NCBI GenBank assembly: GCA_964017185.1
Contig: OZ024873.1
Location: 51,260,760 to 51,324,759, forward strand
Direction of reading: 5' to 3'
DNA length: 64,000 nucleotides
From: Rugalucina vietnamica
Taxonomy: Eukaryota; Mollusca; Bivalvia; Lucinida; Lucinidae
Part shown: piece after piece, positions 13,460 through 25,739 of the stretch
Layout: each line of letters starts with the position of its first letter
Numbering within the stretch: position 1 is the first letter of the stretch
The notes under the pieces: model-generated
The model's database searches: none
Seen by the model: only the letters and a program-made list of their open reading frames with translations
Told to the model about the DNA's origin: nothing
Translations under genes and position numbers: made by a program

Positions 13460-13656
13460 CATACTCAGCTCGGCTGAAACTAAAATTTATCCTGCCAATA
13501 AATGTAAAAATGCCGGGCAACAATGGTTGGCATTTTAACATTTATAAGCAGGATAAATTGCAGGCTTTGAAGATCTTAACCTGAACTTTCAATTTATTTG
13601 GGTTATTTTGCCATTTATGGGCAGCTTAAATTTTATGCTCAGCTGAGTTGAGTATG
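13460..13656. mobile_element. Small inverted-repeat element (MITE-like)
   Basis: About 48-base imperfect terminal inverted repeats (CATACTCAGCTCGGCTGAA... / ...TTATGCTCAGCTGAGTTGAG) and an inner inverted pair around 13495-13560. Confidence 0.65.
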
Positions 13657-14162
13657 AAACAAGTCTTATAACCTCGAGACTTGGTCAGAATTCCCTTTCA
13701 GGTACGTTCTGATCTGAGTCCATACAACAAGTTCTCAAGATATTGAGCGAGAACGAAATTCTGATGTCAAACAGGGGCTGTTTCTCCGTCAAAATGTTGC
13801 AAGAAAGGACTAGTTACAATCTCAAGGTAGATCTTGTCAGTGTTGGTGTTCTTACAAAATTTGATAAGATCCTGCTAATTCATTCTCAAGATAAAACAAT
13901 TGTTCACGGAATTAAGGAATCACGGAAGGACCGGGTGAATCCAGTAAAGTCCCACTTTTCCAAAGCGGGCTATGATAATCGGGGTTTCCCCCAAATGACA
14001 AGCATGGAAATTAATATACCAAATGCACATTTTATTCTGACTGATATGAATGCAAAATATCTATAAAAGGTTGAAAATTTCAATTTGATAAATGTTTTCT
14101 TTGTGCTGAAAAATGTCACAAGTGTCTTGCAATTTTTGCGATGATTTAAAGAGGGTTATCTT

Positions 14163-14247
14163 CCCAATCCAAAACATAGATTGTAGGTCCTCGTTAGAGG
14201 CGGTTCTAACGTACACCCACAATCCATGTCTTGAACACAAAAAAAAA
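14163..14247. mobile_element. Family B central fragment
   Basis: Only the central inverted repeat (AAAACATAGATTGTAGG, GAGGCGGTTCTAACGT, CCCACAATCCATGTC) remains. Lies just downstream of the Cys-rich exon. Confidence 0.65.
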
Positions 14248-14289
14248 ACTATCAAAAGTTTTCAACTGATTTTTTTTTTTTTTTTAATT

Positions 14290-14465
14290 TTACTGCTTTA
14301 TATCTTGCACTAGCATGTAGTATTTGTTGTTGATTAAGTATCTATCTTGACAGATCAGCTTGGCCTTGCATCTCCCGCGGCACTCGCATCTGTTCGTGCG
14401 ACGGTTGCAACCGACGTTCCTCTCAAAGCATCGTCCGCGAACACACGATCCTCCCAGCCGCCCAC
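14290..14465 (-). CDS. Isolated Cys-rich basic terminal exon
   Basis: Minus-strand exon with acceptor TATTGTTGCAG and phase 1 entry, ending at TAA. Encodes about 58 residues: GGRLGGSCVRGRCF, then NVGCNRRTNRCECRGRCK, then LICQ and a polar tail. Seven cysteines and many arginines suggest a disulfide-rich secreted peptide. The GC-rich codons contrast with the AT-rich surroundings. No signal-peptide exon could be identified upstream on the minus strand, so this may be a partial gene, an exon relic or part of a gene with very long introns. A poly-A run follows the stop within a few bases. Confidence 0.45.
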
Positions 14466-14517
14466 CTGCAACAATACACATGTATACTGAACAAAAGAGA
14501 AAACGCTACATATAATA

Positions 14518-14800
14518 TTATGAAAACACGACCATGCAATATACAGAGATTTTTTTCAGCCGTAAAAATTGAAATTTTCACCAGAATATTTTGGTATTTT
14601 TAATATTCTTGCTCAAAACATCCATTGTGGGTACACGTTATAACCGCCTCGCCGAGGCAGTTCTAACTAGTACCCACAATGTATGTTTTGGATCAAAAAT
14701 AAGAAAATCGGGTATACCCCCGCAAACCCCAGTTTTTTTTTCTATTAAAAGTGGGCCCGGGTTTACGGGGTATTCACTGCACGGACATGTTTTCCTATGT
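14518..14800. mobile_element. Family B element
   Basis: Full-length, with the central GCCTCGCCGAGGC hairpin and both ends. Confidence 0.8.
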
Positions 14801-15449
14801 ATTTTACTACATTCTTACATTCATGTTTGCTCATGGTATCATTTATCAAAAAGCAGGTTACATGTAGTAAAATTGAAAAATTGTACTAAAAGTGTATGCA
14901 AGTGTACGAGGTATATATAATTTCACGAAGTTGCAAACTCGACAAGGACGTAAAAAATAGCGGAAATTTCAATTCATTTAGAAAACAGTTCCATATCCAT
15001 CATTATTAAACACCTGTAATTTTGAACAAAAATACAGCTTTGGCACTCCAACAGTTTCATGAAATTTTCGACCGCAACGCTGTCCAAAGGTCACGTCGAC
15101 GTCATCAAGTGGCCCAGGGGCACTGTTGGCAGGATTTATAAAGAGGGCCACAGTATTTGTTTTTAGATGAAGTTTTGTGTACTTTATTGTGCGACGCATT
15201 CTGTAAGTTTTCTAGTTTCGTCATTTGTTCAGTTAAAGAGTAAAGCAAAATGGCTGCCAGATATTTTTTTTCAATGGCGATCATCTTACGAAAGTAGCCC
15301 CGCAGGGAACGCCCTTCCTTGGACCCGTGCAATATGACAGAACGTTCCTTGGACACGTGAAATATGACAGAAGTTTCCATGGAAAACATTCTAAACTATT
15401 GAATATGGAAAAACATTCAATGTTTTCAGTAATGCAAAGTGAACGGGAC

Positions 15450-16545
15450 TTTCTTGGGTATATAATAAATATTTATACAAGCTAAAAACTCCAGAAGTAA
15501 ATAGTAGTTAATGGTGTTAAATCTGAGTGGGCTTCTGTTGTGTCTGGTGTCCCTCAGGGCACCGTTCTCGGTCCATTGTTGTTCTCCTTGTACATAAATG
15601 ACATACCCAGTGGCATTGACTCTCAAATCAGGCTTTTGCTGATGACTGTGTTTGTTACCGTGAAATTAGAACAGTAGAAGATACATTGAAACTTCAGAAA
15701 GACATTGACCTTTTAGGGAGCTGGGCCCGAAAATGGGGCATGAGATTTCAACCTGTCAAATGCAACATGATGCAGCTGACAAATAAGCGGATAAATAAAA
15801 TTGAGGCCTCGTACACCCTCGAGGGAACGGTATTGGAAAATGTTGATAGCATTAAATATCTAGGTGTAACAATTACAAATGACCTCAAGTGGAATACACA
15901 TATCAATAATATCTGTACTAAAGCCAACAGAACACTTGGATTCTTGAGGAGAAACTTATTTTCTTGCCCCCAAGATGTTAAAGAAGCAGCTTATAAAGGA
16001 CTGGTGCGCCCAGTCCTGGAATATGGAAGTTCTGTTTGGGATCCTAATACTAAATGCCTCCAGGAGAAATTGGAGAAGGTACAGAATCGTGCCGCTAGAT
16101 TTGTAACTAGGAATTATACTTTCGAGGAAGGTAGTATGACTGGCATTCTTGAACAACTCAAATGGGAATCGCTCAAGAAAAGGAGGACGGATAATCGACT
16201 TATATTACTATACAAAGGTCTGAAGGGTAAAGCCAGAATACCTACAGATGACCTTATCCCAAAGACTAGGCGTTGTAGAAATAGCCACTCCAAGGCATTT
16301 CAGCTTCCATCTGCTAGTATAGAGGCCTATAAATGTAGTTTCTTTCCCCAGACTATCAGGGACTGGAATGACCTCCCTGACTCTCTGTTTTCTACTGCTG
16401 AAATGTCAGATGATTGTGTGTCCAAGTTCGCTTCACTCGTGCGTTCAAGGGACTAATTTCTCCCCCATCCGAACCCCCTGGTGAAATAATGTCATTTGGC
16501 GTGTCACCAGTAAACTATTCAGATTCAGATTCAGATTCAGGTGCG
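15450..16545 (+). mobile_element. 5'-truncated Jockey/CR1-type LINE reverse transcriptase
   Basis: Reads GVPQGTVLGPLLFSLYINDI (15546-15605), the FADD catalytic motif near 15634-15646, then the open frame 15686-16456 with SIKYLGVTITNDLKWNTHI, VRPVLEYGSSVWDP, VQNRAARFVTRNYT and the usual tail up to WNDLPDSLF. A TAA at 15498-15500 and a missing T just before FADD break the protein, so the copy is inactive. The 3' end carries an ATTCAG tandem (16517-16540), typical of this type of element. Confidence 0.85.
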
Positions 16546-16738
16546 TTCCTTTACCACAATGGAGCGGAATGGACTACCGGAAGAGACATTTTCTGTGTCC
16601 TTGAGTACTTTAAACTTGATTTTTGAGGACAGATTGGCCTACAATATACACAGACAATTATAAGTTAGATAATCACGTGGTTTAAGTACAGTTAAATTGG
16701 GTTCCGTATGGCGGGAGTAGTCTAGGTCCGATGCTTAT

Positions 16739-17080
16739 ATATTCTATGTTTCCCCGTACATCATCCATAGTGCAGATTATATTTTCCTTTTGATCCTTTG
16801 GAATCAGTGAATATATTTGGAGTATTTAAAATATTTTGTACGTTAAGAATCATCTTCTTAACAGTATTTTGATTATTTGGCCCCTTTGGGAATATGAGTC
16901 TTTGATTTAGACTACACAGATGTAAATTCTTGAAATTGCAGCAATAATGTCTGGCTTTCGCTGCCAGTTTTGTAAAGGGTCACTGATGAAGGTTCATTAC
17001 CCGAAATTGTACAATATGGCCCATCTTCTTGCTTTAAATGTTTTACTGCTTCCAAAGGATCTAACAATTATTATTATTCA
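16739..17080 (-). repeat. Family D repeat
   Basis: Reverse copy including CCCGTACATCATCCATAGTG, TCTGGCTTTCGCTGCC and GGTTCATTACCCGAAATTG. Medium-copy repeat of 300-400 bases without visible inverted ends. Confidence 0.75.
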
Positions 17081-17694
17081 TACGTCACCGTCACTGCGCC
17101 AGCACATTTCAATCAAATCTACTTCAATTCACCCCTGTGTTTGCTATAGAAAAACAACTGGTGATCTCAATATAACTGATTAAAAGAAATGGAACAGTGG
17201 TCCTACCCCGGACTCCACCACCGACCTAACATAACCACCCTGAGAAGTCAACTGAGATGATTTTTATCTAAAACAAACTATTCTTATCATTAAAGAAGTA
17301 TATTTTATGCAGATAAATATTTTTAAAGCACCCAAAGCTATAGCATTATGTATATTATGGTTGTCTATTCAGTAATGATGCACAATTCGGTATCATTCTA
17401 GTAAAGGAACACACCAATTATATAAGGCACACCCGATCTTTCTGTAACATTTTCTTAATTTCTTTAATTCCAGGTCGAACATTGTCATCAGTTGAGACAC
17501 CGTCTATTATAGCAGGAGAACACAGACTGGGTAGCCAGTAGTAACGCCGGATCATATACCCTCCAAAGCAACACAGCAGTATTCAATCAGCAGTCACTAC
17601 ACCAAAATGAAATCTATGTAACAAGGCTTAAGAAACTCGACACTTTCTGGTACAATATAAAGTCCTCAGTCATTAAAGGAAGAAATATCTAGTA

Positions 17695-18015
17695 AAAATA
17701 TAAATCTGAGATCCTTTAAGAGCAGTGAACACATTAATGAGAAAGGGGGTGGGCCATACCGCGGTTTGGACTATTAAAGTCCCGTCAGTGACCCTCCAGA
17801 ATTTGCAACATGGAGCCAAGAGAATTACTGAAATTTTAAAATTGTCAACACGGTAGTCGATACAAATACTAGTGTTATCTGAATGGGACCAAAAATGTTA
17901 AATAATGGTTAGAAAATGAATTTTAACCGATAATAAATTTATGATATCTCACAATATCCTCGCTGATCTCAAAAGACCAAAAAGAAATTATAACCTGCAC
18001 TATGGATGAAATACG
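17695..18015 (+). repeat. Family D-like repeat, old
   Basis: Diverged member with GATCCTTTAAGAGCAGTGAA and the CTGCACTATGGATGAAATAC end. Confidence 0.5.
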
Positions 18016-18106
18016 GGGAGACTTGTTGAAAACTATGTTGAAAGCTATATTGAAATAATATCAATGACAGTCACAGAATTACCTTACCTGTTATGCCCAA
18101 ACAGTT

Positions 18107-18530
18107 TAAAAAGGTACAAGTAGGCAAAGATCAGGAAAAGGCGCAATCAGAAAAAAGATTCCCACTCCAAAAGCCGAGGTGGGAAAAAACCAAACTAACA
18201 ATCAGGTACTTATAACATGAAACATATCGTAAGCCGAATGAGCAGCTATTTTCCCAATAGGTGGCCACTCAGTTACCTTAACTTAACTAAAAATATGAAA
18301 ACATACATAAGGCGCCAACAGCAAAAATTTTAAACACCAAGACATAAAACAAAAAGAACCACCACATAAGTATCGACTTGGAACGATCAGTAACACAAAG
18401 TTACTGGCGGGCTTAAACCGGTTTTACAGGTACCTAACCTCACCCTCAGCTTCTGCAGTGGTTCATAACATTTAGTTACTGAGTTCTTCGGTCCTCGTGG
18501 TGAATCTCTAACTTGTCAATGAATTGTCTC
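18107..18530 (+). mobile_element. Family C repeat
   Basis: Long copy, from AGGTACAAGTAGGCAAAG through GGAACGATCAGTAACAC and CTCAGCTTCTGCAGTGG to CGTGGTGAATCTCTAAC. No coding capacity; its antisense frame gives a recurring [12 protein letters not shown] peptide that is a repeat artefact. Confidence 0.8.
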
Positions 18531-18789
18531 TTATTATGTGATTCCAATGAGAGTTAATTGAAAATGTCGGTGACGTTTCTAAGTTTTCTTTATCTGGTGG
18601 AATCATCAGAAATAAAGGCGCTTATTTAGTACATATCTTAAGACGTTTCACTTCGGCCCTGTTCAGCTTTAATAGTTTAGTTTAGTACTATTTACTGCAT
18701 AAAAGAAAAGCAATGCGTTTCAAAATTGTAGATAATGTTGATTGCCCATTACAATTGTTTTTCATTAATTGTTAAATTAAAACTTTGTT

Positions 18790-19215
18790 ACGTCTACTCT
18801 GGGTCACGTCATTACCACGTCCTTACTACGTCCTAAAAATCAGGACGCCGTAAGGACGAGGTAAGGTCTTGTAGGAACCTAGTATGGACGTATCGAGGTC
18901 TTGATGGACGTGAAGGTCTTGTTAAAATTTTGCCAGCATGCTTAAAAGAAATGTGGCGAGAACGAGGTGGAATTAGACGTAGAGGGAACTTGAAGAACGC
19001 AGTAAGAACGGTAAGAAAATGATGAAAACGTAGTAAAGTCTTCATGCACGTGATATACGAACCTGTTGAATACCATCCAGACCTCACTACGTCCTCACTA
19101 CATCCGCGCTGCGTCGAGTATGTTCTCGATAATATAATACCAAGTCTTAGAATAATTAAATGCGTTCTTATCACGTCCTTGCGGTTCTTAAGACGCCCTC
19201 TTTAGGTTCTTACAA
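18790..19215. mobile_element. Short-motif-rich element (ACGTCCTTAC repeats)
   Basis: Dense degenerate repeats of AAGGACGTGGTAAGAACG on both strands over about 420 bases, with no coding sense. Resembles the 6624-8006 element in design but with a different motif. Clean ends not seen. Confidence 0.5.
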
Positions 19216-19219
19216 CGTT

Positions 19220-19770
19220 AACTCCACATTAAGATAACAAGGAAGGGTCCTCAGTAATAGCAGGTGGAATAGAATTACACAATGGGTACAATACGGGATA
19301 ACAAGCAGTATTTGAATGAACCTGTAGATGGAAGGCATCATATTAATTTGTGCAAATGGGCTGATATAGTACTGGCTATCAAAGATATTAAATATTTTTG
19401 TGTTGGAATGTCGATCAGGCTGTGTACCACTTTGAAGAAAAGAGTAATTTCGATTTTTGAGCTTATTTATTTCATTGATTAACATTGGATGTGATCTAGC
19501 ATAGATGATATGCTGCTGGTGTTCCCTAAAGAGTTGTTGTTGTATCATGCAGCACGTCTTTGTACTAACTCTTATCGTTGTTACCTCATCCTTGCTGTTA
19601 TGACTGCATAGCGAGCAACAGTATTCAAGGTTTGATCTCACTACACTGGTCTTTTCGCTACAAGATCTTGTTCCGACGCATGACTTCCAGCATTCTGTTT
19701 CATTTACTGGTGATGGTATCGATGTGATTATTCAAAGATTCCTCGGACAAATGTTCATGGAGCCCGGCCA
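19220..19770 (-). mobile_element. Decayed Jockey-type LINE, C-terminal remnant
   Basis: Minus-strand frames read NNHIDTITSK, then SVVRSNLEYCCSL, then in another frame FFKVVHSLIDIPTQKYL and SRIVPMCNSIPPAI. These follow the order of the RT thumb and C-terminal segment seen in the element at 15450-16545. Frameshifts and an internal stop show decay. Confidence 0.65.
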
Positions 19771-20034
19771 CGACGAGCACAGAAGAAACAGAAAGTATAC
19801 ATTATTTATGTACTATTCGTTTCTAAACTGCATTAAGCGATTTCAGGAAACGTTTTTTTTTTAATCCTAAAATGTATGATGAACAGAGCTCTTGAAAGCA
19901 TTGTCCTGTCCGGTCATAACAGTTCGTAAATTAAGTCAAATTGTTTATATTAATAGATTCTCAGAAATTGTTTAAATCTGGTTTATTTTTGGGATTTGAA
20001 GACTTTCATATTTGATATGTTCTGCGCAAAGTAG

Positions 20035-20165
20035 GAATCGCTACAATTCCGGAATTGCACCTGCGCAAAGTATGAATTCTCACTTTGTCGGACAAAGTAA
20101 GAATTCCTACTTTGCGCAGTTCAATTCCGGTATTGTCCGTGCGCAAAGTAGGAATTGGGACAAAG
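20035..20165. repeat. Local inverted repeats around GCGCAAAGTAGGAATT
   Basis: GCGCAAAGTAGGAAT occurs three times directly and once inverted, with CAATTCCGG(A/T)ATTG between. Forms a compact stem-loop region. Confidence 0.55.
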
Positions 20166-20307
20166 TAAAGAAATGATCTATATGTAATTGTTAACTATGT
20201 TCTATAAACTTGATCAAATACGACTAAAATCCATAAAAGAGTGACTTGAATATATCTGGGGAGTTAGCTTGTAATGTGTATGTGTCCGAAAATTTAAGAT
20301 ATCCTAA

Positions 20308-21387
20308 GGACTCTATGATGGCCCCGACTTAAAGCTATTCATTTTAGTTGGTTGGGACCGGAGCGTCTTGTCTGTTGCTTGGCCCACCGGGGTCCAACTG
20401 ATGTTTTTCTTTTGCTCCGGAGTTAGTAAGTTATTCGGCGCCCAGGGATCTCCATCGTCGGGCAGCTTACTGAATCTGTGAGTCCTGGTATTTGATTCGT
20501 CAGGATGTTTTAAATTATCATGATTTATTTGTTTGTTCTTGATGATTCATTGACTAGTTAGAGATTCACCACGAGGACCGAAGAACTAACTAAATGTTAT
20601 GAACTACTGCAGAAGCTGAGGGTGAGGTTATGGCCATGTAAAATCGATTTAAACCCGCCAGTAACTTTGTGTTACTGATCGTTCCAAGTCGATACTTCTG
20701 TGGTGGTTCTTTTTGTTTCATGTCTTGGTGTTTAAATTATTTTGTGCTGTTGGCGCCTTATGTATGTTTTCATATTTTAGTTAAGTTAAGGTAACTGAGT
20801 GGCCACCTATTGGGAAAATAGCTGCTCATTCGGCTTACGAAATGTTTTATGGTATAAGTACCTAATTGTTACTTTGGTTTTTTCCCACCTCGGTTTTTGG
20901 AGTGGGAATCTTTCTCTGATTGCGCCTTTTCCTGATCTTTGCCTACTTGTACCTTGTTATAATGTAGACTCCCATCGTTGATTTATCAGCGAACCTTAGA
21001 AGCATTTTTGGTATGCGAAGTGTGGGAAGGTGAAACCAAGTCGGAATTGGGATATATTTAAATGTGAACTGTTAGACGCCGCTCCCTTTGAACGAAACAA
21101 TTCTTAACCGCTTACGATTGAGTATCTTTATGTAGGTTATTCGGCGCCCAGGGATCTCCATCGTCGGGCAGCTTATTCAATCTGTGAGTCCTGGTTTTTG
21201 ATTCATCATGATGTTTATCATGATTTATTTGTTTGTTCTTGATGATAACTAGCCAATGAATCACTTACTAAATCCGGAGCAAAAGAAAAACATCAGTTGG
21301 ACCCCGGTGGGCCAAGCAACAGACAAGAAGCTCCGGCCCCAACCAACTAAAATGAATAGCTTTAAGTCGGGGCCATCATAGAGTCTG
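20308..21387. mobile_element. Foldback element with long inverted arms, containing family C
   Basis: About 120-base arms (20308-20427 and 21264-21387), with CTCTATGATGGCCCCGACTT at the left and its complement at the right, enclose a minus-orientation family C copy (about 20430-20955). A direct repeat of GGCGCCCAGGGATCTCCATC (20440 and 21144 regions) lies inside. May be the full-length form of family C. Confidence 0.75.
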
Positions 21388-21389
21388 AC

Positions 21390-23106
21390 GCCCGACCCAC
21401 CGGCGTGCAATTAAAGAAGGCAGCGTAGTTATCAACCATGATTGAGTTAAAAACTAAGCAAGACTGAATGTAATTTCGCATTGTTGAAGAATGTATTTAA
21501 TTGTTTCACAAATAGTACATATTCACTTCAACAAGAAACAAAATAAGACTTTTGCATAGAATGTCCTCGAAGGCGTGTGCAGTATAAACAGATATATTGA
21601 GGTGTAAATTTTAATCTTACACCATATACTGGTGCCTCGCTAAGACGACGCGGTAACATTATGCAGAAACAGAAACAATATGGATTTGTGTTTGCTTGTG
21701 TAATAAATATTTTGCAAATTATAATAGTATGAGTATCTATCTGTAAACTGCATTGTAAATCTTGAAATAATATGAGCCTTTGAATGAGAAAACCATCAAT
21801 TTTGTTACTGCACAGCTGATCTGCGTATTTGTTTTCGCATATGCAAATTGCTGGTTTTATCATGCACAGGCTCATTATATAAAATATTTTTATAATTATT
21901 ATTGGTGTGTAAAGATTAAATGTATTTTACAAGGATGCTGCTTGTCTTTTCAGTTAAATTTACACTACTTTTAGACCATTTGACTACTGGTTTAATGCTC
22001 AGTTCTTTGAATAGCTTTGACAAACTGGGTAAAGTGAAACCATTCATAAGTTTTTTTTTAAATGCTAATATTTTAAACTATTGGATGTTATGACATTCTA
22101 TTTTTTGGGAAACTCCCATAAAATAGGGGCAACGTACAAAAATTACCTTACCTAATGATTTGTTAAGCATAAATTCAAACAAACAATGAAGGTGTTTTTA
22201 CGGACCGCATAGGAACGAAATAACCAAGACACATTTTTCAACGCTTTAAAAATGTAATCGTTACAAGGTAATATATACACAACTATCCCGGAGAAAACGA
22301 TCACGCCTGCAGTATCCAACACAGTCATTGGATAAACAATAAATGTAAGTTTTCATCGATTTTGGTACAACTAATTATTGCACAATATACGCATTTCTCG
22401 TCTAATAATGTTTACGGTCTCATAATACCCGATCGTCACTACTTTTATAAGAAATGAGCCATTCTTCTTAATTGGCATTTTAGCCTACACATAATCCAGG
22501 ACGGATATGTAGTATATATACGAAATGAATCCGTTCTGCCCCAGGACTACACATTGAAATGAAGTTCTGGGAATTAGGGGCTCAGAATAGTACGAAGCGC
22601 TATGGCTGTTTGGTTGGTACCGCTTGGAATGCAAACTAAGTGGTAGTTTGCAGCGGTATGTATATTTGTTGAGAATTGTAGCTATCATGTGAATAAATGT
22701 TTCAATGAAGTTATTGTGATTATTTTGGGCAATCAAACAGGCAAATATGATGCATAACTCTAGAGCAAATGGGTTGTAGAGTTATGGGTGATGATTTGCA
22801 TTTTCAATGATGTGGAAGCGTTTTCGCTACTGGAGATTTCATTTGATAAAGTACAATTTAATCAGTATATTAGGCTGTTTTGACAGTTACTATTTTTCAG
22901 GTTCTTAAACTGGTTCTTAAATTGGTTCTATATTGTTGAACATCAAGTTGTAAGAGATGAATGTTGGGTTTCCGGATCGTCGAATCCATCTAAGCCAGGG
23001 CATTCGGAGTGCGGCGTGGGGATGTTCTCGGTGGACTTGATGAAAAAATATCTGTGAGGCCAGAACTTTATGGAACAACCAAAAGTTATGTTTTTTTTAT
23101 GTTGTT

Positions 23107-23141
<35 letters not shown>

Positions 23142-23300
23142 TTTTTGTTTTTTTTTTTCATTTCATGTCATTGTAAATTCCATTAATTAAAATGAAAACT
23201 GAAATTAGTAATTACTGAAACCCGTAGGTAGCAAGCTATAATAACCACCCTTGGCCATTGATGGTTGGTATACCTTAATTGTTATACTATACCGTCAACT
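21390..23300. other. No gene seen
   Basis: Apart from the small family A remnant and a T run, nothing recognised on either strand. Confidence 0.5.
21774..21874. mobile_element. Family A element, internal deletion
   Basis: Only about 100 bases: both ends (TGAGCCTTTGAATGAGAAAACC and the inverted counterpart) and half of the palindrome remain. Shows that the ends define the unit. Confidence 0.7.
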
Positions 23301-23329
23301 GGCTATATGCGCTGTGTATAGCCAGTTCG

Positions 23330-23500
23330 TGACAGTCAGACAGCACAAATATTCGACTCCAAAACATTAAACAAAAGAACCACAACAGAAGTATCACCTT
23401 GGAACGATCAGTAATATGAAAATACTGGGGGGCTTAAGCCAGTCTGACAAGACCCTAACCTCGCCCTCAGCTTCTGCAGTGGTTCAATTGTACACAAATA
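23330..23500 (+). mobile_element. Family C fragment
   Basis: 3' half only, with GGAACGATCAGTAATA and CTCAGCTTCTGCAGTGG. Directly followed by family D. Confidence 0.7.
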
Positions 23501-23519
23501 GAAATAAGTAAAATAAAAT

Positions 23520-24110
23520 ATAAAAGTCTGATCCTTTGGAAGCAGTGAAAACGTTCAAAGGGAGGTAGCATCACGAAAACATGTCCGTGTAATGTACAGT
23601 TAATGTATTATCCCTTGAACCCCACTTTTATATAGCAAAACTGGGGTATGCAGGGGTAGGTCTATTTTTCTTATTTTTGCTCCAAAACATAGATTGCGGG
23701 TACTCGTTAGAACCGCCTCACCGAGGCGGTTCTAACGTGTACCCACAATCTATGTTTTGAGCAAAAATAAGAAAAATATCAAAAAATTTCATTTTTTAAT
23801 GCTTAAAAAATCTCTGTTTATTGCATGGGAATATTTTCGTAATGGCTTGGACCATATTGGACCATATTGAGCACTTTCGGAACACTAATCAGAGGCTCTT
23901 TATAAACCGGCGACGATATAGATTATAGCAAGATAAATGTAAATATACTGCAATTTCAAAACTTTTCACAATGGATGTCTAAATCAAAGACACGTGCCTA
24001 AACAGGGTCAAATAATTAAAAGAAATGTTTAGAAGATGGCTCTTAACGTACAACCTTTGATACTCTGAATATTCTCACTGATCTCAAAACTATTTATTAT
24101 ACATATATAC
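23520..24110 (+). repeat. Family D repeat split by family B
   Basis: D sequence at 23520-23568 and 23845-24110, interrupted by the B element at 23569-23844. Confidence 0.75.
23569..23844. mobile_element. Family B element nested in family D
   Basis: Full copy. Family D sequence stops just before it (about 23520-23568) and resumes after it (about 23845-24110), so B inserted into an existing D copy. Confidence 0.85.
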
Positions 24111-24371
24111 CAACATGCAACATGTATAATGGAAAGCAGGGTGAGCAGCTATTGAAGGTGAGGTGGCCACCGTGCTAGCTAAAAGTATTCGAGAGTATTT
24201 ATAGCCGCTTTTTTTCCTTTGTACAAATTACACATTTAAATCAATATTACTATAGAGTAGTGCGTATAGCTACATGCCTCTGAATACGACCTCAACACCA
24301 GGTTTGAATATAAGAAAAATATGTGGAATGAATACCTGTACACTTCTATATCCATCACAAGTTTTTGCTGT

Positions 24372-24418
<47 letters not shown>

Positions 24419-24714
24419 CTCATAATCATTTAGCTTGTCACAATAAATTCTTATAAACAAGATAATTGCTTTTGAAGATAAGGTTTTTGACTGTGGCCAC
24501 CTGTTTGTTTTAAGAATAAGATGAAATATTTACCATTTGCTTCTAATTTCCACATTGTTTCAAAATTAAACAGTGGATGCAGTGCTTGATTAGACTAAAT
24601 GAAACGCTGATCTGAGACTACTGAGTCTGAGTAGATATTAAACTGGCTGTTTTTCAATATTGAGAATTTCAATACATATGCATGTGCATACTTTCTGCAT
24701 TTTTATCAAAATAT

Positions 24715-25045
24715 TTTAGGTACCCACATGTTGAGTACCCACCTACACTGTGACTCATTAAATATTTCAAGTACCTAAACTTTGTGTTGTAACGTCTGTA
24801 AAATATCTATATCTTATAACTGCCACCAATTCTGGGTGCCTACAAAATTTGACTCAAGTATTTCATTATATCCACACTTTTGAGTACCCACGTGTTTTGG
24901 GTACCAACAAATTTGAAGACCACACATTTTAACCACCCAAAATTTGAGGAAAAAAGTATAGTTTCAAAACTTTTAAAAGTGCTACCAAATTTTGAATACC
25001 CACAATTCCGAGTACCTATATATATTAGTACCCACTAGCTTCTAA
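24715..25045. repeat. Degenerate GAGTACCCAC repeat region
   Basis: More than ten occurrences of GAGTACCCAC, GGGTACC or relatives at about 25-35 base intervals, with CAAATTTTGA spacers. Old tandem array. Confidence 0.6.
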
Positions 25046-25739
25046 CACAAAATGGACAAAAAAATGAAACCTGTAGAAATCTGATATTGGACATCTGGAG
25101 ACTGTTAATTGCTCATTTCACAGTCTACTGATAATGATGATAAAAGCTGAAAGCTACAATATATTTTCTGAGATTTATTACCGGCTCACTCCGCTCCATT
25201 GGAGCTATTTTTGGCGATTACAGGAGTGTGTAAATTCTTAATCTGCCGATAAAAATTGCACAGGTAACAACTTTCCAGCATTATCCAATCAGAATTGACT
25301 ATTGTTAGTGATGTTTATTGTTTATTGTTGACAGGTTAAGCAAAAAGTGAGATAAGATACTCCAGGTGCCCCTTTGATTTCATGTTTAAAAATTAGAAAA
25401 CAAAATAATTAATTTTCATTTATTTCATATATATCTGTCCTTAACACAAGAACATCACGCATACTTTCGTAATTTTGCATACTGTTTTATGCTTATATGA
25501 TAATATGCCTCGGGAAAGTGGCGTGGCACACATTTCGGTAAGACTATACTCAGTAACATGTTAATATGTTTCGACCATATGGTCAAGTTTTCTTACTCAA
25601 ATTCCTTACAACAATTTTGAGATGCGATGTCTTATGCCAAGTTTTCAAGCTAATAGGATTTGGGGTTCTTACTTTAATGTCATTTAACATTTATGGGCAT
25701 AGAGGTCATCTTGGTCAGGTGACGTGGCCCATTCATAAA

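Noticed and set aside
13743-14066. Plus-strand 107-codon frame starting MSENEILMSNRG
   Set aside because: No recognisable domain, no splice context; likely chance.
20799-20981. Recurring [12 protein letters not shown]-type frames (also at 38313, 47195)
   Set aside because: Same sequence as family C repeats in non-coding contexts; no splice or conservation sign of coding.
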